Assembly: GCA_015143735.1 (NCBI GenBank)
Contig: VKHC01000435.1
Coordinates: 1 to 11,429, forward strand
Direction: 5' to 3'
DNA from: Synura sp. LO234KE
Taxonomy: Eukaryota > Sar > Synurophyceae > Synurales > Mallomonadaceae
DNA length: 11,429 bases
Shown here piece after piece: positions 1-8,106 of this stretch; the stretch's first letter is position 1; each line of letters begins with the position of its first letter. The notes below the pieces were generated by a model, which did not search any database, was not told the DNA's origin, and saw only the letters and a list, made by a program, of their open reading frames with translations. The translations under genes were made by a program, and so were the position numbers.

Positions 1-230
1 AGTATGGCTGGTAGTACATATTGAACTCAGGAGCTGTGTTACCGAATAATGTGCATTCACGCGAATATCACAACAACTTTCTCTGAATTTGCTCTTTTTT
101 TTCATTCTTTGATTAACAAGCATTTTTTGTTACAGTCATATTTTTGCATCAGGATACAGAAGTTTTGGTTAGAATGATGAAAATCACATTTTCTTGATAT
201 TATTATTTGAAAGAAAATAGGTAGAGGAAA
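1..230. other. AT-rich 3'-side host flank, no gene seen
   Basis: This stretch is AT-rich with short T and A runs and frequent stops in all frames. It contrasts sharply with the GC-richer LINE that begins at 248. I see no coding frame, RNA gene or further repeat in it. It represents the host sequence beside the 3' end of the minus-strand element. Confidence 0.6.
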
Positions 231-247
231 CAAGTACATATACTACT
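231..247. repeat. Target-site duplication, copy at the LINE 3' end
   Basis: The 17-mer CAAGTACATATACTACT here is repeated without mismatch at 8923-8939. The flanking bases differ on both sides (a/c on the left, t/a on the right), so the match is exactly 17 bp. It sits just outside the 3' UTR of the minus-strand LINE. Size and placement are typical of target-primed reverse transcription. A 17-bp identity placed exactly at both ends of a coding element is very unlikely by chance. Confidence 0.9.
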
Positions 248-418
248 TTGCCGAAAATCCAATAGTTATTTATTACTAAGTATAGTAATATGTAAGACAG
301 AGCAGGAGGTCAAACATAGCCTAAGGCACCTACTTATAAACAACCACCCTCTATGTACCCAATGGCAAGTCCCGTGACCGAGTAGAGGGAAAGCGGGTGC
401 TAAACCCAGACAAAGTGA
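248..418 (-). other. LINE 3' untranslated region
   Basis: This is the sequence between the RNase H stop codon (TAA at 421-419) and the target-site duplication. It is about 170 nt long, starts moderately GC-rich and becomes AT-rich toward the 3' end. It contains the AATAAA and hairpin annotated separately. No simple-sequence tail is present, which sets this element apart from L1-type copies that end in long A runs. Confidence 0.75.
269..290 (-). promoter_or_regulatory. 3' terminal hairpin overlapping an AATAAA polyadenylation signal
   Basis: On the minus strand, AATAAA occupies 274-269. A perfect 8-bp inverted repeat (TATTACTA at 271-278, TAGTAATA at 283-290) with a 4-nt loop overlaps it. Both lie about 20-40 nt from the element 3' end at 248. 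Several LINE families carry a 3' stem-loop that the RT recognises to prime on its own RNA, and AATAAA directs cleavage and polyadenylation. Either role here is inferred from position; AT-rich palindromes can also arise by chance. Confidence 0.5.
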
Positions 419-1642
419 TTAGTCACGCACCAAGTTCCCATTATGATCATGTACAGGGAGAGCAGGACGAGTGAGAGAACGAAAAATCAGAGCAAGGCGA
501 ATATAGAAAGCCCGCCAGGAGACAGGTTGTCGGGAGTCAAAAGGAAGCAGGCGAGGATCTTGCCGCGGGGTGAGAGGACGCTCCGACCGCCGGCCGCGCG
601 CCAGGGGCACCTCGGTCCGACGCCGCGACCGATGCCGGGAGGGGGGTGTTACCGCTAATGCCGAGCTCCGTGAGGCTAGAGCAGGAGAGCGGAATTGTGT
701 CAGGAGGTGGGGGGCCGCACATCCCCGAGCCGCGAGCTTGACTGCTTCAGCATTTCCTTGGGCCAACGGGTCATCTGAGTTGGTGTGGGCCGGAGTCCAA
801 GAGATGGAGATAGAATCGTCGCGCTTCACCTGGTCAAGGAGGGCATTGATGCGAGCAATAATGTGTTTGTTGGCAACCGGCTTGATGGCGCGGGTCGCGA
901 ACAGTTTGACGCAGTAGAAACTATCGGAGACAAGGTTGTAGCGCGGTGAGGAGGCTGGGTCAAGGCATTTGCGCCGCTTCCGGATCCAGTCCAGGGCATG
1001 GTAGAAGGCGCTGATTTCCCCCGTGTTGCTGGTGGCACGACGGGCACCTAGCCAGTCGCGTCCTGTAGGAGATGTAGAGACTGGTCCCCATATTGATCGG
1101 GTCTCCGCTATGCCCGGGAAAGTGATGTGAACTCCCCATCCTGCTGAGCCGTTTGGGAGAGCAGAGCCGTCGGTGAATATAAACGCAGAGGGATCATCAA
1201 GCAGGGGATCTCCAGGGCCCGTGGACTTGGACATGTACTTCACAGCTTTCTTAAGTGTGGAGAAGCGCTTGACGTCCGAGGGGGTGCCAATGGTATGGGG
1301 CTTAGCTTCCCGCCAAGAGGAGTATATGCCCGGAACGTGCCCGAGGCGTGCTGCGTAGAAGACCGTGGGAGCTGAGTCCGTAATGATGCGACGCTTGAGA
1401 CACCTCCGTTGTAATGTCCGGAGGGTGGCCGGGTCTGCTTCCGGTGTACTGGAAAGGGCTGTGTGGTAGGCCGCTTGCCGGCGGGCTGCCCAAAGGGTGT
1501 CAATTCTGTTAACTAAGTGCATGCTCAGAGCGAGGAGGCTCTCGCTTAGGGCAGTCACTGAGTCAGTAGAAAGGAGCACTTGATCAAGTTGGGTGATCTG
1601 GGACGAGTTCCAGTTCTCCGCGCAGATGCGGTGCCCATCCAC
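419..1642 (-). CDS. RNase H type I domain, C-terminal part of LINE pol
   Basis: RNase H degrades the RNA strand of the RNA-DNA hybrid made during reverse transcription. This is the longest unbroken frame in the window (407 residues). Numbered from 1642, the family blocks are FTDGSALPNGSAGWGV (Asp158), NTGEISAFYHALDW (Glu209), NLVSDSFYCV (Asp240) and ISWTPAHTN (His286). In the last block, GNAEAVKLAARG, Val301 (codon 742-740) stands where families normally have the fourth catalytic Asp (GNxxAD), so activity is probably reduced or lost. The frame opens with GTG and no stop separates it from upstream coding sequence, so it is the tail of a polyprotein. The first ATG is at 1522. About 100 Arg/Pro/Ser-rich residues follow the domain and resemble no family I know. 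Residues 1-150 may be a spacer after the zinc finger. Confidence 0.9.
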   Translation of the reverse strand: MDGHRICAENWNSSQITQLDQVLLSTDSVTALSESLLALSMHLVNRIDTLWAARRQAAYHTALSSTPEADPATLRTLQRRCLKRRIITDSAPTVFYAARLGHVPGIYSSWREAKPHTIGTPSDVKRFSTLKKAVKYMSKSTGPGDPLLDDPSAFIFTDGSALPNGSAGWGVHITFPGIAETRSIWGPVSTSPTGRDWLGARRATSNTGEISAFYHALDWIRKRRKCLDPASSPRYNLVSDSFYCVKLFATRAIKPVANKHIIARINALLDQVKRDDSISISWTPAHTNSDDPLAQGNAEAVKLAARGCAAPHLLTQFRSPALASRSSALAVTPPSRHRSRRRTEVPLARGRRSERPLTPRQDPRLLPFDSRQPVSWRAFYIRLALIFRSLTRPALPVHDHNGNLVRD

Positions 1643-2459
1643 TTCTTGGACAAGACGGAGGAGAGTCGGAAAAGGCGGCGGTCAAAGTCAGTCAAGAGAG
1701 GGACTGTGAGCAGGAGGTCATCAGACTCAGCCCTGGCTTGACACAGGAGAGGATGCTGGCAGGAGCAAAAAAGTGTGGTCGTAGGTGTCGTCTGCTCCGG
1801 TCATGTCGGAGGCGCAAATTTTGCAGGTGAGGAGGGACTTGCGTTCGAGGTCGGTCTTAGCTCCCTTGCAGGCGTTGTGGCCGATCGTCCAGTGCCGTTC
1901 ATGGAGAAGACGTTCATAGTGGCCCCTCTCACCAAAAGACTTGCCAGAGAGGTTGAGAACCTTGGCAGCGAATCGAAGCGTAACATCTTGCCAGGGAGGG
2001 GGGTAGTGTCGGACAGCACGGTCTTGGTCACGAGCTAGTTGAGCGTCAGCCCGATAAACGTCTGAGATGCGGGCTTCTAACGGGATGAGGAGCATAGCCT
2101 CCGAGGAGAGATCCGACCAGACCCAGCGATTGAGAAAGAAGTCAGGAGGGATGCACTCGGAGAGCGGTAGAATCTGGACCGGGTCCTCATGAAAGAGCGT
2201 ACCGTAGATAGAGGAACATAATTCGGTTTGAGAGAGGCCAGAAATTGCGTAGGCTGATGCGAGCACCATTCCAAGAGCGGGGCCAAAAAGGGAGCGCATG
2301 GAGAGGTCCAGAGGCGTGGCTGCATATCACAATCTCCTGGAAGGAGTGACGTGAAGGTGAGCAGCTTCAAAGAGGCATTCGACCACTTCGTTGGAGAAAG
2401 AGGCAGGACGGGAACGAAAGGATTTCACTAGGGACTGATCAGGAAGATAAATGTCCAAA
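1643..2459 (-). pseudogene. LINE pol: zinc-finger-like segment between RT and RNase H
   Basis: The frame from 2459 to about 1773 reads through a probable alpha-helical region and ends in TCKICASDMTGADDTYDHTF (CxxC at codons 1825-1823 and 1816-1814, His at 1777-1775). This resembles the CxxC...HxFxxC motif (zf-RVT-like) found before RNase H in plant and protist LINEs. The last Cys is missing in the frame as it stands. A run of six A on the plus strand (1767-1772) lies just after the His codon. With one base fewer, the reading becomes HTFCSC, which supplies the Cys at 1761-1759. It also opens a frame (QARAESDDLLLTVPLLTDFD, from 1740) that replaces the stop at 1729-1727. A second shift near 1640-1680 returns to the RNase H frame. 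A further TGA lies at 2329-2327. The homology is inferred from motif spacing only. Confidence 0.6.
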
Positions 2460-3750
2460 AGTCACGGACATCAGCTTCCGGGTCAGTCTCCCAGAGACCC
2501 CTTAAGACGCCGGCAAGAAGGAGCGATTTTGAGGTGGGGCGTGTGGTCTTGGCGGGAACCTCGCCTTGATAGAGGGTGGGGGACCACGTTAAATAGTCCC
2601 GAGTGCGAAGAACACAAAGGGAGATGCGAAATGCTCCAACCCCCAGGACCGAGTGGAGAGGGGAAAAGCCCGAATGACAGTGAAGCTGGACGTATATCGT
2701 TCGTTTGCCCACATGTGCTGGATCATATTTAAAGGCCATTGAGGCCTAAAGGAGGGCCAGGAACAGGCACGCGACCAAGATGCCCAGGGGGCAGGAATGG
2801 TCGTACCCGGAGGACTTCCACCACGTTCGGAAGACTATCCATGGTGGATAGGGGAGGAGGAAGGCCGGAGCGGTGTGGAGTCCCGGTGGAGGAGACCTCA
2901 GTTACCCGAGAGGCGCGGAGGCCGGGCATCGAGTAGGATCCAAAGATTTCCGAAAACCAGGAGTCGATGTCACTAGGTCCGTGATAAAGTTGGGGAGTGG
3001 AGGTCCGTGGAGCGACTGTCCGCAAGGTAGGAGATAGCACGGGGAGGGGAAGGAGCCAGTGACGGTACACGATGTCGGACCGGAAGCCACTGGGTGTGCT
3101 GTAGGTGGAGACCGTAAGGATTTCTGTAATCCGGTTTGAGAAGAGCTGCGAGGAGTCGGTGAGATGCCACGCTTGCCCCGGGAGCAGCGGCACCGACTCA
3201 CTGACCGGGAGAGTGAGTCCGCGGAGAGCATCAAGTAGAGGCGATGGGAGGTCTGAAAATTGCCAACGCCAAGCAGTCCCAGTCCAGGCAATCACGTCCG
3301 CATAGGAGACGAGGCGGCGGTCCCAAAGGTAGGCGTGTTGAGGGTTGGTGCAGCGGAGGCTGGATGAGAGACCCCCGGTGAGGGGATCAAACAGCTGAGG
3401 GGGGACAGCATATGCTTTGGGCCGGAGTGTCTTAGTTGGACCGGTGTTGCCCTGAAATCCGTACGAGAGGAGAGAGGATACCCAGTACCCAGGCCGGACA
3501 GACTAGGGGGTCAGGGACGACATCGAAGAGTGGTACGGACTGGGATGTCCTCGGGCACAGAGGGCTTGGACGGCAAATTGGGTTCACTGATCCCCATGTG
3601 CAAGGAGGCGGTGGACGCAATTCCGCTTGCGTTGGTGGACCATCGAGGAGAATAGCTGAAAGCCCAGTCCACCTTTCCGTACAGGCTGGTACAGGTTTTT
3701 GATCTGGGAGGAGCGGAGGTTTTTCGAGCGGCGGCGAAGTTCCGCAGCAA
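2428..3750 (-). pseudogene. LINE pol: connection region downstream of RT thumb
   Basis: Starting in YQPVRKGGLGFQLFSSMVHQ, one frame runs from about 3750 to 2731 with stops TGA 3586-3584 and TAG 3505-3503. The PVxxGGLGF pattern is typical of the segment after the RT thumb in many LINE polymerases. At 2731-2729 the frame meets TAA in CTTTAAATA. One T fewer would join GLNGL to KYDPAHVGKRTIYVQLHCHS, which continues open to about 2460 in the next frame. A further shift in the TTTT run near 2455-2460 would continue into DIYLPDQSLVKSFRSR. I recognise no enzymatic motif here. The long conserved-looking stretch suggests a folded connection domain rather than filler. Both joins are inferred from frame continuity. 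Confidence 0.65.
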
Positions 3751-4695
3751 AGATTTCCTGAGGGACCACGAGGAGAGAATGCCTACGTATGCGCCTCGGG
3801 CGTGCAAACACTTTGCAATTACGAGATTGACAGACTTGGGGGTCGCTTTCTTGATGGAAAGAGCACGTATAGCGACTAGGAGTTTTTGCTTCATGTGGTG
3901 TAAGGAGGTGGAGTCCGCCTGGTTGACAGGGTATTCCACCCCAAGGCTCTTAAAGGTGCCGCTGTTGCGAATCAGATCGGTGTGAGGGGTCCACCCCGCA
4001 GAATAAGTGATGAGGGCCTCGGGGTCCTCTGGTGGAGCTGATAGGCCGCAGTAGTGGAAAGCCCTGAGTTTGTGGACAGCGATGGAGAGGTTGAAGACCA
4101 TGGCACAGACAGAGACTAATATTGCAGTGTCTTGTAGTCCAGGCAAGGACGAGGCAAAGGATTGGAGGTCATCCGCATAGCAGATAGGCCTCGCAGGGTA
4201 TAGAGAGGCGTCTGGGCGTCGGAGCATGAATTGGTGGGTCGATGGCAGCTGATGGTCAAGGACAGTTAACAGGACATCAAAGACGGCAAGCCAGGTAAAG
4301 GGACTGTGGATATCGCCTTGCCCGGTGCCCCTTTCTGGATTGAAAGAGAGGTCGCGGATGCCCTCTAGTCCTTCAATATCCCATTGGGAGAGAGCATAAG
4401 GTGTGCGAACAATAGTGTAGCCAGAGGCATCTAAGTCTACGAGCCATTATACAATTTCTACTGGGAGCCCTTTGCGCTGCCAGCAGAGAACAATCAGTGG
4501 CTTGGAAACAGATTCAAAGGCTTTGCTCATATCCTATGAGCAACCATACAGTGGCTTGCGTTCCTCCCATGCCGATTCAAGCGTGTTGAGTAACTGGAGG
4601 TTGGCGGTATCCGTCCCGTGATGAGGAAGATACCCGTGTTAAGAAAGAGAGAGCGCCGAGTGTCGCTGTAGAGCAGAGGTCACCTCGTCAACCAA

Positions 4696-4964
4696 AAGTC
4701 CGGTACCAAGTTTTCAAAGAACTTCCATGAGCATAATAGGGCGGATGTCCTGAATGCGTTTGGAGGTATTTTTTGGGATAGGGACAAGCCATTTCCATTT
4801 CCAGGCAGCTGGGATATAATGGTCTTTCCACATGGTGGCGAGGCACTCATAGGCCTCTGCAATCACCTGCATCTGCCAATGCTGGAGGTGTTTGTACTGG
4901 AGGCCAGACGGGCCACCTGAGGAGTTCCCTTGTTTAGATTTGATGAGGGTGCAAATCGGCAAAC
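4696..4964. repeat. 269-bp tandem duplication in RT fingers, copy A
   Basis: This unit is followed directly by a second copy at 4965-5233. I compared the two by eye and found a single difference (a at 4705, c at 4974). On the minus strand the unit encodes the RT fingers from the PxCxLIKSKQGNSSGG region to MLMEVL-stop-KLGTGL. Copy A is the one that reads on into the RT palm. The length of 269 is not a multiple of three, so the duplication itself shifts the frame. Confidence 0.95.
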
Positions 4965-5233
4965 AAGTCCGGTCCCAAGTTTTCAAAGAACTTCCATGAG
5001 CATAATAGGGCGGATGTCCTGAATGCGTTTGGAGGTATTTTTTGGGATAGGGACAAGCCATTTCCATTTCCAGGCAGCTGGGATATAATGGTCTTTCCAC
5101 ATGGTGGCGAGGCACTCATAGGCCTCTGCAATCACCTGCATCTGCCAATGCTGGAGGTGTTTGTACTGGAGGCCAGACGGGCCACCTGAGGAGTTCCCTT
5201 GTTTAGATTTGATGAGGGTGCAAATCGGCAAAC
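4965..5233. repeat. 269-bp tandem duplication in RT fingers, copy B
   Basis: This is the second copy of the unit at 4696-4964. It joins the upstream linker on its right-hand (5') side. The same TGA stop after MLMEVL occurs here at 4985-4983 as at 4716-4714 in copy A. The junction (CGGCAAAC followed by AAGTCC) shows at most one or two bases of microhomology. Confidence 0.95.
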
Positions 5234-5260
5234 ACAGCATCTCGTGATGGAGAATGGAGT

Positions 5261-6022
5261 GCACTTCACAGAGCAAAGAGTGGATCAGAGCCAGCTGTGA
5301 CCGCAATGGCGAGGCCCGAGTGGAGATGCCTAAACTCAGCAAAGGACATGGTTTGAAGAGAGTCCCAGGACACAGTGCCATCGTGTAGAGCAGGGGCCAA
5401 GGTCTGTTGGACAGAGAAGTGACTCCGGAATATATGAATGACATGCTGGTGCAGATCCGCAGGCGTCTTGGGGGAGAGAGCAGGATCTCCAAAGTCATAG
5501 TATTGAAGGTCCGTGTCATCCGTGAACTCATTTAGAAGGCACTGGAAACCAATGTGCATGGTCCCCGCGCGCAATTTGTCTTCCCGAGCCGCGGAGTAGC
5601 TAGAAATGCGGGAGGAGTATTCTTTCCGTTTGCGAGCATGAAGGCAGGAACGGACCAACTTGAAGTTTGAGATCGCCGCAAGTTGAAGGGCATTTAGATT
5701 GGTGGTGTCCTGTGACCGCCATTCCGAAGGAGTAAGACCTGTGCCCCATACTTCGGGGGGGATGCCCCCTTGGAAACGAAGGGTAGCCACCACTCGCTCC
5801 CATACTGCTATGACTTTTTTGACGCCCAAAGTGCGGTCAAGTGAGGACGACCAGCGCTTCCAGTGGGATGGAAGAGGAAGAACACCCAGGTATCGTTGAA
5901 GCTTGAGCATCGCAAGCAGTTGGGCTTGAAGGGCGGCGTAGGTAGGGCTCCAGTGTTCCTCGAAACGGTTGCGCTTCTTCCATTTCTTGCAGTCTGGAGA
6001 GCAGCTAAAGTGATCTGAGTCT
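5261..6022 (-). pseudogene. LINE pol: linker between endonuclease and RT
   Basis: An open frame runs from just below 6022 to a TGA at 5268-5266. It includes KKWKKRNRFEEHWSPTYAAL upstream of the first ATG (5910), so that ATG is internal. Its start is supported by the second LINE in this window: the plus strand near 11225-11300 encodes ERKKWKNRKRYKVHWSPTYA, the same segment. The rest (for example SFAEFRHLHSGLAIAVTAGS) resembles the variable region between endonuclease and RT in other LINEs and has no catalytic motif that I recognise. After 5268 the RT fingers are in another frame, so a frameshift lies between about 5215 and 5270. Confidence 0.7.
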
Positions 6023-7087
6023 AGTGGTCAAGTTGCTGTTCAGCCTGTTCAGAAGTGGGTGGAGTCGCCGAGGGCTGTCTCCAGGTGGATTGAAGCTGAG
6101 TTTGCTGAGTTTGAAACTTCTGGAGCTGCCGGGCCGATGACGCAAAGTGTTTAATTTGACGGCGCTTAAGATCGCCAAATTCTTTGTTAAACCGCGGGGT
6201 GTCCTGAAGGTGCGCGTGAGGTAGGTGTAATAATCCGACCAGTATCGGACGATGGTCCGATAGACCCACCCAGAGCCCATCCGCAACGGTGGAAAAACGG
6301 CGAAGTCGCATCGTGGGGCTGTTATACAGCACGTGATCGATCTCAGAGCCTCCGGTGAGCTGGGAGGACGGCCGTGTTATGCATTTCTGGAGGGGGGGAA
6401 GATCATCCCTGAGTGACCTCCAGCCAACGGCTATGGACCAGTCCTGGAGGGGAGAGTGGTAGCCCCCGCCACCATCTTCGTTCAGCTGCCAGAGCGAGTT
6501 AAAATCCCCGCCGCATGTGGAGTGATTTCCCGGTTGGGACATGTGGCGTTGGGCCCAGTGTTGGATGGTGTCCCGGATGTAGTCGAGGGGGTTGGCCTGC
6601 GCATTAAGGTAATGGGAGAGCCTATATGGTACAGTCCTCGGCGGAGGGAGGAGGGGGGGTAGGTGTATGCTCGGGCGGCACGGGAGAGTGCGCCGGCGGG
6701 AAGGGCCAGTACGTGGCAAGGACCTGTAAACGCCCTCCTGGGATCGTAAGTATGGCCTCATTCACTACGCTGAGATGTAAGGGGTCTGACTTGTAGTGAG
6801 CAAGTTGAGGTCCCCATCGGTTATTCAGTATGATGGCGTTACCACCCACCTTGATGGAGTGAGGGGGAGCACCCTTCCCGGAGTCGTCCTCCGGAACGGA
6901 GACCAGACATTCTGCCCGTGGCCCGAGATGGGCACGGGCCTCCCGACAAAGAAAAGAGACACGCTTCTTGGCAACACGAACGTCAATAACCACCATGCAA
7001 TCTACCGCTTCGAGGGCCACAAACATCAGCAATTCTGCAAGCTTGAAGCCATCGAGTCCATTCATGTTGAGGTACACCATGCGAAAT
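6023..7087 (-). pseudogene. LINE APE-type endonuclease (EEP fold), one internal frameshift
   Basis: This domain nicks the genomic target and exposes the 3' OH used to prime cDNA synthesis. The first half (7080 to about 6660) has VYLNMNGLDGFK (Asn codon 7068-7066), CMVVIDVRV (Asp 6984-6982 where APE enzymes usually have Glu), KVGGNAIILNNRWGP and LQVLATYWPFP. The frame then changes in a Pro-rich stretch whose plus strand carries seven G at 6653-6659. The second half continues in the new frame with GGDFNSLWQ (Asp 6506-6504, Asn 6500-6498), GSEIDHVLYNS (Asp 6338-6336) and GLSDHRPILV (Asp 6257-6255, His 6254-6252). Apart from the Glu/Asp difference, the catalytic set is complete. The domain ends at LDH followed by TAG 6023-6021, which is explained by loss of one base. 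Confidence 0.88.
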
Positions 7088-7778
7088 TCATCTGGAAGGG
7101 GAGGGGCAACAGGAGGGTTCACAGGAAAGGAGTCGGGAGCCACTTGTAGGAACCGGGTGAGGGCATCGGATCCGAACGCCGCCCGGTCCGCCGAAGGGGT
7201 GGAGGCCGCCGGCAGTGGGGGATAGTAGGGGGTTAAGGAGGGTGGGTTCGGATCTGCGTCCTCAACCGGGCCCTGAAGTAAAGGTGAGGTGCCGTGCACT
7301 TGGGAGTGCGCGTCCAAGAGGGTAAGGGGTGGATTCCTCACCATGCGTTTGACGAGAGAGCTGGGGTTTGCAATTTGATACCAAGTCTCCGAGGCACTCG
7401 GAAGGTCAATTACCCGGAGGGGGCCAGAATACGCTCCTGCCAGAATGCAGTAAAGGACTGGATGTAGGCGGGGAGTTGAACGGCGCTGGAAGACCTCCAG
7501 GAGACTGGGGGTGTAGGGGAGCCGAAGCCCTGAAATCAGGGACAGGGAGCGGGTGTTCTTATAAGTTATCCAAGTTGGTGTGAATGGTTTGAAGTCCGAG
7601 GCGATGAGCAGGGTGGCAGTCTGCACGGGTCCAGGCAAATTGTAAGTATGCTTCCGCCCGCTTCCATAGGGTGAGAACTGTGTCTAAACCATGATTTATC
7701 GAACCAAGGATGGCCGAGAGTACGGAGAATGGTCCAGCAGTGCTGTGCAAGGGTTGGAGACCGTGGCGCAAAGACCCC

Positions 7779-7792
7779 GGATGCATTGGAAG
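7779..7792. repeat. 14-bp direct repeat, copy 1, flanking small insertion
   Basis: GGATGCATTGGAAG occurs here and again without mismatch at 7819-7832. The 26 bp between the copies carry a run of nine T (plus strand) directly after this copy. The layout is that of a target-site duplication around a poly(A)-tailed retro-insertion in minus orientation. Confidence 0.8.
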
Positions 7793-7818
7793 TTTTTTTT
7801 TCAGAAACTTAGCTTAGA
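7793..7818 (-). mobile_element. Tiny poly(A)-tailed insertion inside the LINE
   Basis: On the minus strand this 26-nt segment is a 17-nt body (TCTAAGCTAAGTTTCTG) followed by nine A. It lies between two identical 14-bp repeats. With 40 bp removed (insert plus one repeat), the LINE frames on either side join and both stay open. A short body, 3' A run and flanking duplication together are the signature of an extremely 5'-truncated retro-insertion made by a poly(A)-using LINE machinery. The host LINE itself lacks a poly(A) end. A replication-slippage origin cannot be excluded for so short a segment. Confidence 0.6.
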
Positions 7819-7832
7819 GGATGCATTGGAAG
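7819..7832. repeat. 14-bp direct repeat, copy 2, flanking small insertion
   Basis: This is the identical partner of the repeat at 7779-7792. On the minus strand it is the 5' copy, immediately before the 17-nt body of the insertion. Confidence 0.8.
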
Positions 7833-8106
7833 GTGTTTGACGCACCATTCTGGGCTGGTCCGTTTGCGGGCAAGGGCAGATGGCTAAATGCCGATGGGAG
7901 GACAGCGAGACTCGTCGACCGGAAGGGTCAGAGGCTGGGGAAGAAAACGGCGTTGGTAAGGAGGGGCATTCTCTGGAGTAGGAGAGGGGAGGTCCTCCTC
8001 CGGTGGGGTTTGAGACGGGGGGAAATCCGCCATAGTGAGGGGACGTCCCGGGAAATCCAGAAGGCTCCTGGTAGGCTGCTGAGCTAGCAGGGTCTCAACG
8101 CCGAGA

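Larger units (their letters stand above)
3740..5260 (-). pseudogene. LINE reverse transcriptase domain (broken)
   Basis: This domain polymerises cDNA from the element RNA at the nicked target. Blocks in sense order: fingers KQGNSSGGPSGLQYKHLQHW and WKWLVPIPKN; RPIMLMEVL; QxGxxxxxGTDTA at about 4640; motif A DMSKAFESV (catalytic Asp codon 4533-4531); motif B GTGQGDIHSPFTWLAVFDVL at about 4325; motif C YADDLQSFASS with YADD at 4179-4168; then the thumb, FKSLGVEYPV. All three catalytic Asp residues are present. In-frame stops are TGA 4716-4714, TAA 4641-4639, TAG 4536-4534 and TAA 4449-4447. By family pattern, the TAA replaces the conserved Gln of QxGF and the TAG the Trp before motif A. The fingers segment exists twice because of a 269-bp duplication, which also shifts the frame. 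A further frameshift near 3740-3770 leads into the connection region. Confidence 0.93.
7088..8033 (-). pseudogene. Putative start of LINE ORF2, N-terminal to endonuclease
   Basis: A candidate ORF2 start is the ATG at 8033-8031, 74 nt after the ORF1 stop at 8109-8107. It opens a Pro/Glu-rich frame (MADFPPSQTPPEEDLPSPTP) that runs to TAG 7886-7884 and beyond. The frame then enters the 40-bp insertion at 7779-7818. With that insertion set aside, it continues as LPMHPGSLRHGLQPLHSTAG toward 7640. From about 7638 a third frame (opening TTG, not ATG) carries on unbroken into the endonuclease through a Pro-rich spacer. I recognise no domain in these 300 or so residues. The spacer before the endonuclease and the acidic/proline composition suggest a flexible leader. 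Where ORF1 ends and ORF2 begins is inferred. Confidence 0.45.

Noticed and set aside
371-382. 12-mer CCGTGACCGAGT shared with 9832-9843
   Set aside because: A few 12-bp matches are expected by chance in 11 kb, and the surrounding sequences do not align.
570-917. Plus-strand open frame of 115 codons
   Set aside because: It lies antisense to the RNase H domain, whose catalytic motifs are clear on the minus strand.
6796-7149. Plus-strand open frame of 117 codons
   Set aside because: It is a shadow of the endonuclease N-terminal half on the minus strand.
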